NCBI RefSeq assembly: GCF_004363095.1
Contig: NZ_SNYO01000001.1
Span: forward strand, 1,240,001-1,304,000
DNA: 64,000 nt
Origin: Actinomycetospora succinea
GTDB taxonomy: Bacteria; Actinomycetota; Actinomycetes; Mycobacteriales; Pseudonocardiaceae
Direction of reading: 5' to 3'
The notes under the pieces were generated by a model. The model searched no databases and was not told the origin of the DNA. It saw nothing but the letters and a program-made list of their open reading frames with translations. Positions 28,265 to 35,768 of the stretch are shown piece after piece (positions within the stretch are counted from its first letter, which is position 1; each line of letters begins with the position of its first letter). A program made the translations under genes and the position numbers.

Positions 28265-29140
28265 GTGGACTACACCGCCCACTACCCGCCCGAGCTCCGC
28301 GACGGGCCGGCTACGACCGGCGAGTGGTGGCGGTGGGGCGCGCACGACGTGCGGCTGCACCGCCTGCCCGCCCCCGACGCGGCGGCGGTCGTGATCCTCC
28401 TGCACGGCGCGGGCGGGCACGGGGCGATGCTCCTGCCGTACGGCCGGCTGGTCGACGGGCGCGCCGAGGTGATCGCCCCCGACCTGCCCGGCTACGGCGA
28501 CACCCGCGTCGGCGGGCCCGTGACCTGGTCCGACTGGATCGCCTGCGTCGCCGACCTCGTGCGCGGCCAGCAGCGCCCGGTCGTCCTCGTCGGCGCGAGC
28601 CTGGGCGGGATGCTCGCCTACGAGGTGGCGGCCAGTGTGGGGTCGGCCGTGCGCCACGTCGTCGCGACCTGCCTCGCCGACCCGTCCGACCGCCGCGTGC
28701 GCCGCGCCGCCGCCCGGTGGCCCGTGCTCGGCGAGCACGGCCGGACGCTCCTCGACGCCGCCCGGATCGCCGACCCCGTTCGCGTGCCGGTCCGCTGGCT
28801 CACGCGGATGACGGCGATGTCCGCCGACCCGGAGCTGACCGCGCTGGTGTGCCGTGACCCGCGCGGCGGTGGTGGCCGGGTGTCGCTGCGCTTCCTGCGG
28901 ACGTGGATGACGTCGCGGCCCACCGTCGCGCCCGAGGACTTCCGGGTCTGCCCCGTCACGCTCGCCCACCCCGCGGCCGACACGTGGACGCCGCCGGAGC
29001 TCAGCATCCGGTTCCTGCGGCGCATCGCGGCGCCCACCGAGGTCGTCATGCTGGACGACGCCGGCCACCTGCCGGTCGAGCAGCCGGGGCTCGACCAGCT
29101 CGGGACCACCCTGCGCCGGCTCCTGGAGGGACTGCGGTGA
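28265..29140 (+). CDS. Alpha/beta hydrolase
   Basis: This 291-residue soluble alpha/beta hydrolase has an oxyanion loop VVILLHGAGGHGAMLLPYGR, a VIAPDLPGYGDT turn, a nucleophile elbow VVLVGASLGGMLAYEVAASV (Ser near residue 114), and a C-terminal His in VMLDDAGHLPVEQPG. The cap region (about residues 150-225) is helical and Arg-rich. The class is consistent with carboxylesterases or lactonases, and the substrate is unknown. The GTG start is probably leaderless. Its stop overlaps the following reductase-like gene as GTGA, so the two are translated together. Confidence 0.88.
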   Translation: MDYTAHYPPELRDGPATTGEWWRWGAHDVRLHRLPAPDAAAVVILLHGAGGHGAMLLPYGRLVDGRAEVIAPDLPGYGDTRVGGPVTWSDWIACVADLVRGQQRPVVLVGASLGGMLAYEVAASVGSAVRHVVATCLADPSDRRVRRAAARWPVLGEHGRTLLDAARIADPVRVPVRWLTRMTAMSADPELTALVCRDPRGGGGRVSLRFLRTWMTSRPTVAPEDFRVCPVTLAHPAADTWTPPELSIRFLRRIAAPTEVVMLDDAGHLPVEQPGLDQLGTTLRRLLEGLR

Positions 29141-29703
29141 ACCGTCGTGTCGTCGTGCAGCAGTGGATCTCGGTGGACGGGTTCGCCGCCGGGCCCACCG
29201 ACGAGACCGAGATCTTCGCCGGTGTCCCCGAGGAGACCGACCGGCGCAGCATGGAGCTCAACGAGGCCCTCATCCCCGAGGTCGACACCGTCGTCCTCGG
29301 CCGGCGCAGCTACGAGGCGTTCGTGCGGTTCTGGCCCACCGACCTCGCCCGGGAGGTGCCGGTCGCGCCGCTGGTCAACGCCGTGCCCAAGCTCGTCGCG
29401 TCGACCACGCTGATCGAGGCCCCGTGGGGCGACCACGCCCCGGCCGAGGTCGTGCCCGACGCCGTCGCGCGCCTGCGGGCGATGCGCGCCGAGCCCGGCG
29501 GGATCGTGCTGGTCTGGGGCTCGCTGGCCCTCATGCGGGCGCTGGTCGACGCCGGGCAGGTCGACGAGCTCGACCTGTTCGTCGCCCCGATCGCCCTCGG
29601 CGCCGGGACGCCGCTGCTGGGCCGCCCGCTGGGCCTGCGCCAGATCGCCGGCGAGGTGTTCCCGGCGGGCGGGGCGCACCTGCGGTTCGCGGTGACGGGC
29701 TGA
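29137..29703 (+). CDS. Dihydrofolate-reductase-family (RibD_C-like) protein
   Basis: This 188-residue member of the dihydrofolate reductase/RibD_C fold opens with RRVVVQQWISVDGFAAGPTD, the usual first strand and Ser-x-Asp-Gly-Phe loop. DTVVLGRRSYEAFVRFWPTD is the typical 'LGR.tye' motif, GGIVLVWGSLALMRALVDAG the glycine NADPH loop, and DELDLFVAPIALGAGTPLLG the 'DEl.l...PvvLG.G..lF' signature. These single-domain proteins are common in actinobacteria and their substrates are mostly unknown. It is coupled to the alpha/beta hydrolase by a GTGA overlap. It ends one base from the convergent ECF sigma gene, so it lies beside a system that contains three more members of the family. Confidence 0.88.
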   Translation: MNRRVVVQQWISVDGFAAGPTDETEIFAGVPEETDRRSMELNEALIPEVDTVVLGRRSYEAFVRFWPTDLAREVPVAPLVNAVPKLVASTTLIEAPWGDHAPAEVVPDAVARLRAMRAEPGGIVLVWGSLALMRALVDAGQVDELDLFVAPIALGAGTPLLGRPLGLRQIAGEVFPAGGAHLRFAVTG

Positions 29704-30948
29704 TCAGGCCTCGAGGGAGGCCAGGCGCTCGGCGAGCAGCGCGCGCTCGACGTCGTTGGCGGTGAGCAGGGTGGCCTCCTCGAGTGCGGTCCGCGCCTCG
29801 TCGCGTCGGCCGGCGCGGCGCAGCAGCTCCCCGCGCGCCGCGGCCAGGTAGCCGTAGGACGCGAGGCGCGGCTCGTCGCGCAGCGCGTCCAGCGCCGCGA
29901 GCCCGGCGTCGGGCCCGTCGGCGAACCCCACGGCCACCGCCCGGTTGAGCGTGACGACGGGGGAGGGCCAGCGCGCGGCGAGGACGTCGTAGAGCCCGAC
30001 GATCTCCGTCCAGTCGGTGTCGTCGAACGTGGGGGCGTCGGCGTGGACGGCGGCGATCGCGGCGAGCACGGCGTAGCGGCTCACGGGCCGGAGCGTGAGC
30101 GCCTCGAGGACCAGCGCCCGTCCCTCGGTGATCATCGCGGCGTCCCAGGCCCCGCGGTCCTGGTCGGCGAGCAGGACGAGGCCGCCCGCGGGGTCGACGC
30201 GCGCTGCCCGGCGCGCGTCGGTGAGCAGGACCAGGGCCAGCAGGCCCGCGACGTCGGGGTCGTCGGGGAAGCGCGAGCGCAGCAGGCGCGCGAGGTCGTG
30301 GGCCCGGGCGAGGAGGTCGTCGCGGACGAGGGCGGCGCCGGTGGGCGCGGCGTGCCCGGTGGTGAGCACCAGGTGGACGACGGTCAGCACGCTCGCGAGC
30401 CGGCGCGGCACGTCCTGCGGCACGGGCACGCGGAAGGGCACCCCGGCGGCCGCGATCTTCTTCTTGGCGCGGGTCAGGCGGGCGGCCATCGTCGCCTCGG
30501 GGACCAGGAACGCGCGCGCGATCTCGGGCGTCGAGAGCCCGCCGAGCAGGCGCAGCGTCAGCGCCACGCGCGCCTCCGCGGTCAGCGCGGGGTGGCAGCA
30601 CGTGAACAGCAGGGCGAGGAGGTCGTCGGGTTGTCTCCCGCCCGCCCCACCCCACGGTTCCGGCGCGACCTCGTCCACCACCAGCAGCGGCAGCGCCCGC
30701 TGCGCCACCGCCGCCCGCCGGTGGACGTCGAGGGCCCGCCGGCGCGCTGCCGTCGTGAGCCACGCGCCCGGGCGGGCCGGCACGCCGTCGCGCCACGCCG
30801 TGAGCGCCTGGGCGAAGGCCTCCTGCACGCACTCCTCGGCGAGGTCGATGTCGCGCGTGACGCGCACCGTCGCGGCGAGCACGGAGGCCCACTCGCGACG
30901 GTGCGCGTCGGCGACGGCGGCTCCGACCGCCGGGGCGACGTTCGTCAT
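29704..30948 (-). CDS. ECF sigma factor of the ECF42 type (DUF6596 C-terminal extension)
   Basis: This 414-residue sigma factor is far longer than ordinary ECF factors. Region 2 is at about residues 15-80 (VLAATVRVTRDIDLAEECVQ, then AWLTTAARRRALDVHRRAAV) and region 4 at about 120-165 (LTLRLLGGLSTPEIARAFLV, then EATMAARLTRAKKKIAA). From about residue 185 onward a TPR-like helical extension follows, with SPVVTLNRAVAVGFADGPDA and LGYLAAARGELLRR-type helix pairs. That extension is the hallmark of ECF42, which typically lacks an anti-sigma factor and is encoded with a YCII/DGPF protein. Exactly such a gene lies four bases upstream. The promoter at 31377-31403 fits autoregulation. Confidence 0.92.
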   Translation of the reverse strand: MTNVAPAVGAAVADAHRREWASVLAATVRVTRDIDLAEECVQEAFAQALTAWRDGVPARPGAWLTTAARRRALDVHRRAAVAQRALPLLVVDEVAPEPWGGAGGRQPDDLLALLFTCCHPALTAEARVALTLRLLGGLSTPEIARAFLVPEATMAARLTRAKKKIAAAGVPFRVPVPQDVPRRLASVLTVVHLVLTTGHAAPTGAALVRDDLLARAHDLARLLRSRFPDDPDVAGLLALVLLTDARRAARVDPAGGLVLLADQDRGAWDAAMITEGRALVLEALTLRPVSRYAVLAAIAAVHADAPTFDDTDWTEIVGLYDVLAARWPSPVVTLNRAVAVGFADGPDAGLAALDALRDEPRLASYGYLAAARGELLRRAGRRDEARTALEEATLLTANDVERALLAERLASLEA

Positions 30949-30952
30949 CGAG

Positions 30953-31330
30953 CTACATCGAGGTGGGCCGCAGCGGCCGCACCTCGATGCCGCCGAACGG
31001 CTCGGGGACGTCCCGGGCGACGGCGAGCGCGGTGTCGAGGTCGGGCACCTCGATGACGTAGTAGCCGGCCAGCGCCTCCTTGGTCTCGACGTAGGGACCG
31101 TCGGTGACCAGCGCGTCCGCCCCCGCGGTGAGGTCCTCCCGCGCGGGGCCGTCGGGCCGGCGCACCGTCGTGGCCGTCGCCGTCGGGTGCAGCCACCCGC
31201 CGCCGCGCAGCACGGCGCCGTGCTGCTGGCCGAAGCGCTGGTGCGCGGCCGTCACGGCCCCGGCCTCCGCCTCGCCGATCGCGGCCCACGACGGCTCGCT
31301 GGTGTAGATCAGGATCAGGTACTGGCCCAT
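30953..31330 (-). CDS. YCII/DGPF-domain protein, ECF42 partner
   Basis: This 125-residue protein has a YCII (DGPF) ferredoxin-like domain: MGQYLILIYTSEPSWAAIGE at the start, a GAVLRGGGWLHPTATATTVR middle, and the signature TDGPYVETKEALAGYYVIEV, with DGPY in place of DGPF. The last helix and strand carry LDTALAVARDVPEP and GGIEVRPL. These small proteins are the standard genomic partners of ECF42 sigma factors and may act in signal input, but the mechanism is not settled. A GAGGAGACGACGAC stretch supplies the ribosome site before the ATG. It is the first gene after the promoter at 31377 and is separated from the sigma start by only four bases. Confidence 0.9.
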   Translation of the reverse strand: MGQYLILIYTSEPSWAAIGEAEAGAVTAAHQRFGQQHGAVLRGGGWLHPTATATTVRRPDGPAREDLTAGADALVTDGPYVETKEALAGYYVIEVPDLDTALAVARDVPEPFGGIEVRPLRPTSM

Positions 31331-31347
31331 GTCGTCGTCTCCTCGGT

Positions 31348-31366
31348 GGGCCCCGTGGTGGGGCCC
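31348..31366. terminator. GGGCCCC hairpin between a reductase gene and the YCII gene
   Basis: GGGCCCC (31348-31354) and GGGGCCC (31360-31366) form a perfect 7-bp stem around GTGGT. It lies after the reductase stop at 31370 and within the leader of the YCII gene. It could terminate the reductase operon or tune sigma-operon read-through, since both run in this direction. Confidence 0.5.
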
Positions 31367-31369
31367 TCA

Positions 31370-31987
31370 CTATGACGTCGCGGACCGGTCGCGGGAATCG
31401 ACAGCGCGCCGGATCCGATAGCGGAGGTGGGTCACGCGCCGGGCGAGGTCCTCGGTGTCCGGGGTCGTCAGCCGGCGCACGAACTCGAGCTCGGTGTGCT
31501 CTGCGCCGAGGTGGTCGAAGAGCCGCCGGCCCTGCCCGAGCAGGACGGGGACGACGTGCAGCTCCATCTCGTCGAGCTCGCCGGCCCGCAGCAGGGCCTG
31601 GGCCATGCCCGCCCCGTGGACGAGGACGTCGCCGTCCCCGGCCGCCGCGCGGGCCCGGGCCGCGGCGTCGCGGACGTCGGTGGCGTAGACGACGCTGCCG
31701 GGCGGCGGCTCGTCCGGGACGGTGTGAGTGAGGACGATGATCGGGACGCCGTCGTGGTGGTCGCCGCCCCAGCGCCCGGCCAGCTCGTAGGTGCGCCGGC
31801 CCGAGAGCACGGCGCGGGTGGCCAGGGTCTCGGCGTAGACCTCGCCGCTCGGGCCGGGGTCGTTGCGGCGGTCGAGCCAGTCGAAGAGGCGGAAGCCGCC
31901 GCGGCCCATCGGGTGGTCGGGGCCGTCGTCGGGGCCGGCGACGAAGCCGTCGAGCGAGATCGTGGTGTCCAGCCGGATCGCCATCAC
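31370..31987 (-). CDS. Dihydrofolate-reductase-family protein (cluster copy 1)
   Basis: This 205-residue RibD_C/DHFR-fold protein opens with IRLDTTISLDGFVAGPDDGP. RAVLSGRRTYELAGRWGGDH is the nucleotide-site motif, DVLVHGAGMAQALLRAGELD the glycine loop, and MELHVVPVLLGQGRRLFDHL the signature segment. It is closely similar in plan to the next gene (both contain GGDHHDGVPIIVLT), which suggests tandem duplication. The C-terminal tail (about 20 residues, Arg-rich) is unique. The start is GTG 31987, or ATG one codon later; the former gives a GTGA overlap with the upstream gene. Its 3' end contains the promoter for the YCII-sigma operon. The substrate is unknown. Confidence 0.88.
   Translation of the reverse strand: MMAIRLDTTISLDGFVAGPDDGPDHPMGRGGFRLFDWLDRRNDPGPSGEVYAETLATRAVLSGRRTYELAGRWGGDHHDGVPIIVLTHTVPDEPPPGSVVYATDVRDAAARARAAAGDGDVLVHGAGMAQALLRAGELDEMELHVVPVLLGQGRRLFDHLGAEHTELEFVRRLTTPDTEDLARRVTHLRYRIRRAVDSRDRSATS
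31377..31403 (-). promoter_or_regulatory. ECF42-type promoter for the YCII-sigma operon
   Basis: The minus strand reads TGTCGA (31398-31403), then 17 bases, then CGAC (31377-31380). From memory, the reported ECF42 target motif is TGTCGA at -35 and CGA/TC at -10, so this is a close match in the right place. It lies inside the 3' end of the upstream reductase gene and about 47 bases before the YCII start codon. A weaker relative, GATCGA-N16-CGAC, lies at 33208-33233 before the first reductase of the cluster. Confidence 0.6.
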
Positions 31988-32577
31988 CGCTCACCCCGCA
32001 GCACGCGGTAGCGCAGGTGCACCTGACCGGGTCCGTCCATGCTGTCCACCAGTTCGAGCTCGACGATCTCGGGCGGCAGCTCGTCGAACAGCCGGCGCCC
32101 CTGCCCGAGCAGCACCGGCACGATCTGCAGCGCCATCTCGTCGAGCTCCCCGGCCGCCAGGAACGCGCGGGCCGCCGAGGCGCCGTGGAGCAGGACGTCC
32201 TTCCCGCCCGCGGCCTCCCGGGCCGCCGCGGCGGCCTCACGCGCGTCGGCGACGTAGCGGACGAGCCCGGACGCGGGCCCGGGCGACCGGGTCAGCACGA
32301 TGATCGGGACGCCGTCGTGGTGGTCGCCGCCCCAGCCGCCGGCGAGGTCGAAGGTGCGCCGGCCGGTGAGGACCGCGCCGCTCGTCATCAGGTCGGCCAT
32401 CACGGCGGCCCCGACCTCGTCGTGGCTGTGTGCGGTCGAGGGGTGGTCGTCACCAGAGAAGGTCACGAAGTCGTGGAGGCGCTCCCCGCCGATCCCGAGC
32501 CCCTGGTCCGGGCCGTCCTCGGGGCCCGCGATGAACCCGTCGAGGGACATCCACATGCACAGCACGATCCTGCTCAC
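31984..32577 (-). CDS. Dihydrofolate-reductase-family protein (cluster copy 2)
   Basis: This 197-residue relative of the neighbouring copies shows MWMSLDGFIAGPEDGPDQGL at the N-terminus, GAVLTGRRTFDLAGGWGGDH, DVLLHGASAARAFLAAGELD, and MALQIVPVLLGQGRRLFDEL. The strings shared with copy 1 (GGDHHDGVPIIVLT and LLGQGRRLFD) show that these two are the closest pair of the four. It starts at GTG 32577 within a GTGA overlap with copy 3, and itself overlaps copy 1, so all three are one transcript. It is a predicted NADPH-dependent reductase of unknown substrate. Confidence 0.88.
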   Translation of the reverse strand: MSRIVLCMWMSLDGFIAGPEDGPDQGLGIGGERLHDFVTFSGDDHPSTAHSHDEVGAAVMADLMTSGAVLTGRRTFDLAGGWGGDHHDGVPIIVLTRSPGPASGLVRYVADAREAAAAAREAAGGKDVLLHGASAARAFLAAGELDEMALQIVPVLLGQGRRLFDELPPEIVELELVDSMDGPGQVHLRYRVLRGER

Positions 32578-33167
32578 GACGTCTCCTTCACGAGGGTGGT
32601 GACGACGGCCCCGGTCGGGATGGTCTGCAGCTGGGCGACCGTCCAGGTGGAGCCCGGCAGGCCGTCCGCCCAGAACGGCACGCCCGCGCCGAGGACCGCC
32701 GGCACGCGGGTGATCCGCAGCTCGTCGAGCAGGTCGGCGGCGAGCAGGGCGCGGATGAGGCTGATGCTCGAGAACACCGCGATCGTGCCGCCCGCGGTCT
32801 CGCGCAGCTCCTTCACGGTCGCCTCGAGGTCGCGGGCCACGCGGGCGTTCGCCCAGGTCGCCTCCGTCAGGGTGCGGGACAGGACGACCTTGTCGACGGC
32901 GTCGAACCACCGGGAGAAGTCGCGGCTGCGGGGGTCGGCGGCCGGGTCGTCGGCGACGGCGGGCCAGAAGCCGTGGAAGCCTTCGTAGTTGGTGCGGCCG
33001 AGCAGGACGGTGTCGACGCCGCGGTACCAGCCGGCGAACCCGGACGCGCACTGCTCGTCGAGGGCGGTCCGGATCAGCCACGACATGTCGCCGCCGGGGC
33101 CGGCGGCGAAGCCGTCGAGGGAGAGGGTGATGTTGGCGCTGACGGTGCGGGGCGGGGTCGGGGTCAC
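32574..33167 (-). CDS. Dihydrofolate-reductase-family protein (cluster copy 3)
   Basis: This 197-residue protein is the first gene of the three-gene reductase run. Features are SANITLSLDGFAAGPGGDMS, VDTVLLGRTNYEGFHGFWPA, a glycine loop replaced by GGTIAVFSSISLIRALLAAD, and LRITRVPAVLGAGVPFWADG. The loop, with Ser-Ser rather than Gly-Gly/Gly-Ser, departs from the other copies, so cofactor binding may be altered. It starts at GTG 33167. The 98-base gap to the TetR gene carries a weak ECF42-like motif. Its relation to the sigma factor is inferred from position. Confidence 0.85.
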   Translation of the reverse strand: MTPTPPRTVSANITLSLDGFAAGPGGDMSWLIRTALDEQCASGFAGWYRGVDTVLLGRTNYEGFHGFWPAVADDPAADPRSRDFSRWFDAVDKVVLSRTLTEATWANARVARDLEATVKELRETAGGTIAVFSSISLIRALLAADLLDELRITRVPAVLGAGVPFWADGLPGSTWTVAQLQTIPTGAVVTTLVKETS

Positions 33168-33265
33168 GGCGTGCTCCTGGGTGCTCGGTCGGTTCGGTCA
33201 CCCCTGCGTCGGTCGCGACCGCCGTCGTCGATCGGAGAGCGGCAAGCTCGGACGGACGAGCATGG

Positions 33266-33928
33266 TCACGGCTGGGAGCGTGCCGGATCGTCCACGTGAG
33301 CCGCGACGCCGTCGAGCACGCGCGTCAGGCCGTCCTCGAACGGGTCCTCCGGCGGCGCGTCCTCGGGGGCCGTGTCGAGCAGTGCGGTGAGCAGGGGGAA
33401 CTCGCCGGCTCGTCCGGAGGCGTGGAGGTCCGCCGAGCGCGGCGCGCGATCGCCGAGCGGGGCCGACGCGCCGCGGACGTAGCTGTTGACGGCGTGCAGC
33501 ACCGCGAGCGCGTCGGGCACCGGGAGCCCGGCGTCGACGCCCGCGCGCAGCGCCGCCTCGGCCCACGCGCACTCCGCCGGGCCCATCCGCCGGCTCCCGC
33601 TGACCAGCGGCAGCGTCCACGGGTGGTCGACGAACACGCCGCGGTTGGCGCGCGCCCAGGCGGCGAGCGCGTCGCGCCAGGGCCCGCCGGTCGGCGGGGG
33701 GTCGCCGATCGCCGCGTCGAGCATGAGGTCGACGAGCGCGTCCTTGTGCGGCACGTGGCGGTACAGCGACATCGGGGCGGCGCCGAGCGTGCGGGCCAGG
33801 CGCGGCATCGACACCGCCTCGATCCCCTCGGCGTCGGCCAGCGCGACGGCGGCGTCGACGATCGCGGCCCGGGTCAACGGACGGCGGGAGGTCGGGGGCG
33901 CGGCGGGGGCCCAGCGGGGATCGGACAC
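33266..33928 (-). CDS. TetR-family regulator (TetR_C_1-like) divergent from DUF2306 gene
   Basis: This 220-residue TetR regulator has a helix-turn-helix at about residues 20-65: TRAAIVDAAVALADAEGIEA, then VSMPRLARTLGAAPMSLYRH. The ligand domain resembles the TetR_C_1 type typical of classical TetR proteins (ALAAWARANRGVFVDHPWTL). The start is GTG 33928. The intergenic region to the divergent membrane gene holds two GTA...TAC palindromes that overlap the divergent promoter, so it probably represses that gene and itself. The ligand is unknown. Its HTH differs from that of the regulator at 3390. Confidence 0.9.
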   Translation of the reverse strand: MSDPRWAPAAPPTSRRPLTRAAIVDAAVALADAEGIEAVSMPRLARTLGAAPMSLYRHVPHKDALVDLMLDAAIGDPPPTGGPWRDALAAWARANRGVFVDHPWTLPLVSGSRRMGPAECAWAEAALRAGVDAGLPVPDALAVLHAVNSYVRGASAPLGDRAPRSADLHASGRAGEFPLLTALLDTAPEDAPPEDPFEDGLTRVLDGVAAHVDDPARSQP

Positions 33929-33954
33929 GGCGCTGATCGTCGCACGACGTCAGT

Positions 33955-33988
33955 GTAGACAGATTTACGCGCAATGAGTAAGGCTTAC
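33955..33988 (+). promoter_or_regulatory. Promoter of the DUF2306 gene with overlapping TetR-type operators
   Basis: TAGACA (33956-33961), a 17-base spacer and TAAGGC (33979-33984) make a promoter one base from TTGACA at -35. Two imperfect palindromes cover it: GTAGACAGATTTAC (33955-33968) over the -35 and GTAAGGCTTAC (33978-33988, arms perfect) over the -10. Transcription would begin at or next to the ATG at 33993, so the message is probably leaderless. The placement suggests direct repression by the divergent TetR protein. Confidence 0.6.
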
Positions 33989-33992
33989 GCAC

Positions 33993-34712
33993 ATGACGAC
34001 GACGGCTCCGCGCACCGACCGCCGACGACCCCGCCGGGACCCGCGCCGCGTGCGCATCGGTCTCGCCGCGACGGCGCTGGTGTGCGTCGTGTTCCTCGTG
34101 CTCGAGCTGCCCGCGTACCTGGGCGTCGACCCGGCGCGCTCGCGGGTCCCGGTGCGCGCCGACGACGCGCTGCACTACCCCCTGCTGTGGGCGCACATCA
34201 TGTTCGGCTCGGTGGCCCTGGTGACCGCGTGCCTGCAGATCTGGCCGTGGCTGCGCCGGCGGCACCCGCGCGTGCACCGCTGGTCGGGGCGGGTCTACCT
34301 GTTCGGCGGCGTGCTGCCCGGCGGGCTCGTCGTGCTGGGGGTCGCCCCGGTCAGCAGCACCGGGTTCGCCTCGTCGGTCGGCAACACGTTCCTCGCCGTC
34401 CTCTGGCTCGCCACCTCGGTCGCGGGCTACCGGGCCGTCCGTGCGCGCCGGTTCGCCGACCACCGCGCCTGGATGATCCGCAGCGTCGCGCTGACGTTCT
34501 CGATCGTCGTCAACCGCTTCTGGGTCGTCGTCTACGTCGTGCTGCTCTCGCTGGTCGACCCGACCGACCCCGAGCTGATCCCGCACGCCGCCACGGCCTC
34601 GGTGTGGACGAGCTGGATCGTCAACCTGCTGATCGCGGAATGGTGGATCCTGCGGTCGCGGAGGAGCGTCACGTTGCCCGATCCCGTTCGCGGGGCACCC
34701 GGGGAACCGTGA
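33993..34712 (+). CDS. DUF2306-type integral membrane protein
   Basis: This 239-residue membrane protein has about six hydrophobic segments, including IGLAATALVCVVFLVLELPA (residues about 23-42), IMFGSVALVTACLQIWPWL, a VYLFGGVLPGGLVVLGVAPV helix, and TLFSIVVNRFWVV-like segments near the end. The motif RVHRWSGRVYLFG (Arg-x-His-Arg-x-Gly) is the signature of the DUF2306 family, and DHRAWMIRS is also typical. The family's function is unknown; some members lie near redox or drug-resistance genes. Its expression is probably controlled by the divergent TetR gene. It overlaps the GST-family gene by four bases, so membrane protein and thiol enzyme are likely produced together. Confidence 0.82.
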   Translation: MTTTAPRTDRRRPRRDPRRVRIGLAATALVCVVFLVLELPAYLGVDPARSRVPVRADDALHYPLLWAHIMFGSVALVTACLQIWPWLRRRHPRVHRWSGRVYLFGGVLPGGLVVLGVAPVSSTGFASSVGNTFLAVLWLATSVAGYRAVRARRFADHRAWMIRSVALTFSIVVNRFWVVVYVVLLSLVDPTDPELIPHAATASVWTSWIVNLLIAEWWILRSRRSVTLPDPVRGAPGEP

Positions 34713-35758
34713 GCACTCCCACCGACGGGTCCGTGGGCAACAAGCCCTCCGCCGACGCCAGCGGTTCCTACCGCCGCCACGGTCCGCAGTTCACCGACCG
34801 GATCGTCGCCGAGCCCTTCGGGCCGGCGGAGTGGCCCGTCGAGGCCGGGCGCTACCGCCTCGTCGTGTCGCTGGCGTGCCCCTGGGCGCACCGCTCGCTG
34901 ATCGTGCGCCGCCTCATGGGGCTCGAGGACGCGATCTCGCTGGCGATCGTCGACCCGCTGCAGGACGACCGGTCCTGGCGCTTCACGCTCGACGAGGACG
35001 GCGTCGACCCGGTGCTCGGGTACCGCTACCTCGAGGAGGCCTACCTCGCGCGGGACCCGGAGCACGGCATCGACAACGGCGTCAGCGTGCCGGCGCTCGT
35101 CGAGGAGTCGACCGGGCTGCTCGTCACCAACGACTTCCCACAGATCACGATCGACCTCGGGATCGAGTGGGCGAAGTTCGCGCGCCCCGGCGCGCCGACG
35201 CTCTACCCCGAGGAGCTGCGCGCCGAGATCGACGCCGTGAACGAGGGCGTCTTCCACGACGTCAACAACGGCGTCTACAAGGCCGGGTTCGCGACGAAGC
35301 AGAGCCGCTACGAGGAGGCCTTCACCGCGCTGTTCGCCCGCCTCGACGAGCTCGACGAGCGCCTCGCGGACCAGCGCTACCTCGCCGGCGACCACATCAC
35401 CGAGGCCGACATCCGCCTGTTCACCACGCTGGTGCGCTTCGACGCCGTCTACCACGGCCACTTCAAGTGCAACCGGCAGAAGCTCGCGGAGTTCGAGCAC
35501 CTCTGGCCCTACGCCCGCGACCTGTTCCAGACGCCCGGCTTCGGCGACACGGTCGACTTCGACCACATCAAGCGGCACTACTACCAGGTGCACACGAGCA
35601 TCAACCCGACCCAGATCGTGCCGCTCGGGCCCGAGCCGGCGGCCTGGCTCGAGCCGCACCACCGCGAGGACCTCGGCGGCTCCCCGTTCGGCCCGGACGG
35701 CACCCCGCCGGAGCCGCTCGACGGGCCGCTGCGCCCGCTGCCGCCGCTCGACATGTGA
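34709..35758 (+). CDS. Glutathione S-transferase family (Xi-class, YqjG-like) quinone reductase
   Basis: This 349-residue protein has the plan of glutathionyl-hydroquinone reductases (Xi-class GSTs). The catalytic Cys lies in VVSLACPWAHRSLIVRRLMG (CPWA motif, residue about 56), and GVSVPALVEESTGLLVTNDF follows as the cis-Pro thiol-binding loop. The C-terminal helical domain holds RYLAGDHITEADIRLFTTLV and FKCNRQKLAEFEHLWPYARD. Actinobacteria generally use mycothiol, so the physiological thiol is probably mycothiol rather than glutathione. It starts at GTG 34709, overlapping the DUF2306 gene. The link to the TetR/DUF2306 promoter suggests a response to electrophiles or quinones; that is inference. 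Confidence 0.88.
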   Translation: MSTPTDGSVGNKPSADASGSYRRHGPQFTDRIVAEPFGPAEWPVEAGRYRLVVSLACPWAHRSLIVRRLMGLEDAISLAIVDPLQDDRSWRFTLDEDGVDPVLGYRYLEEAYLARDPEHGIDNGVSVPALVEESTGLLVTNDFPQITIDLGIEWAKFARPGAPTLYPEELRAEIDAVNEGVFHDVNNGVYKAGFATKQSRYEEAFTALFARLDELDERLADQRYLAGDHITEADIRLFTTLVRFDAVYHGHFKCNRQKLAEFEHLWPYARDLFQTPGFGDTVDFDHIKRHYYQVHTSINPTQIVPLGPEPAAWLEPHHREDLGGSPFGPDGTPPEPLDGPLRPLPPLDM

Positions 35759-35768
35759 CGCTCGCGGG

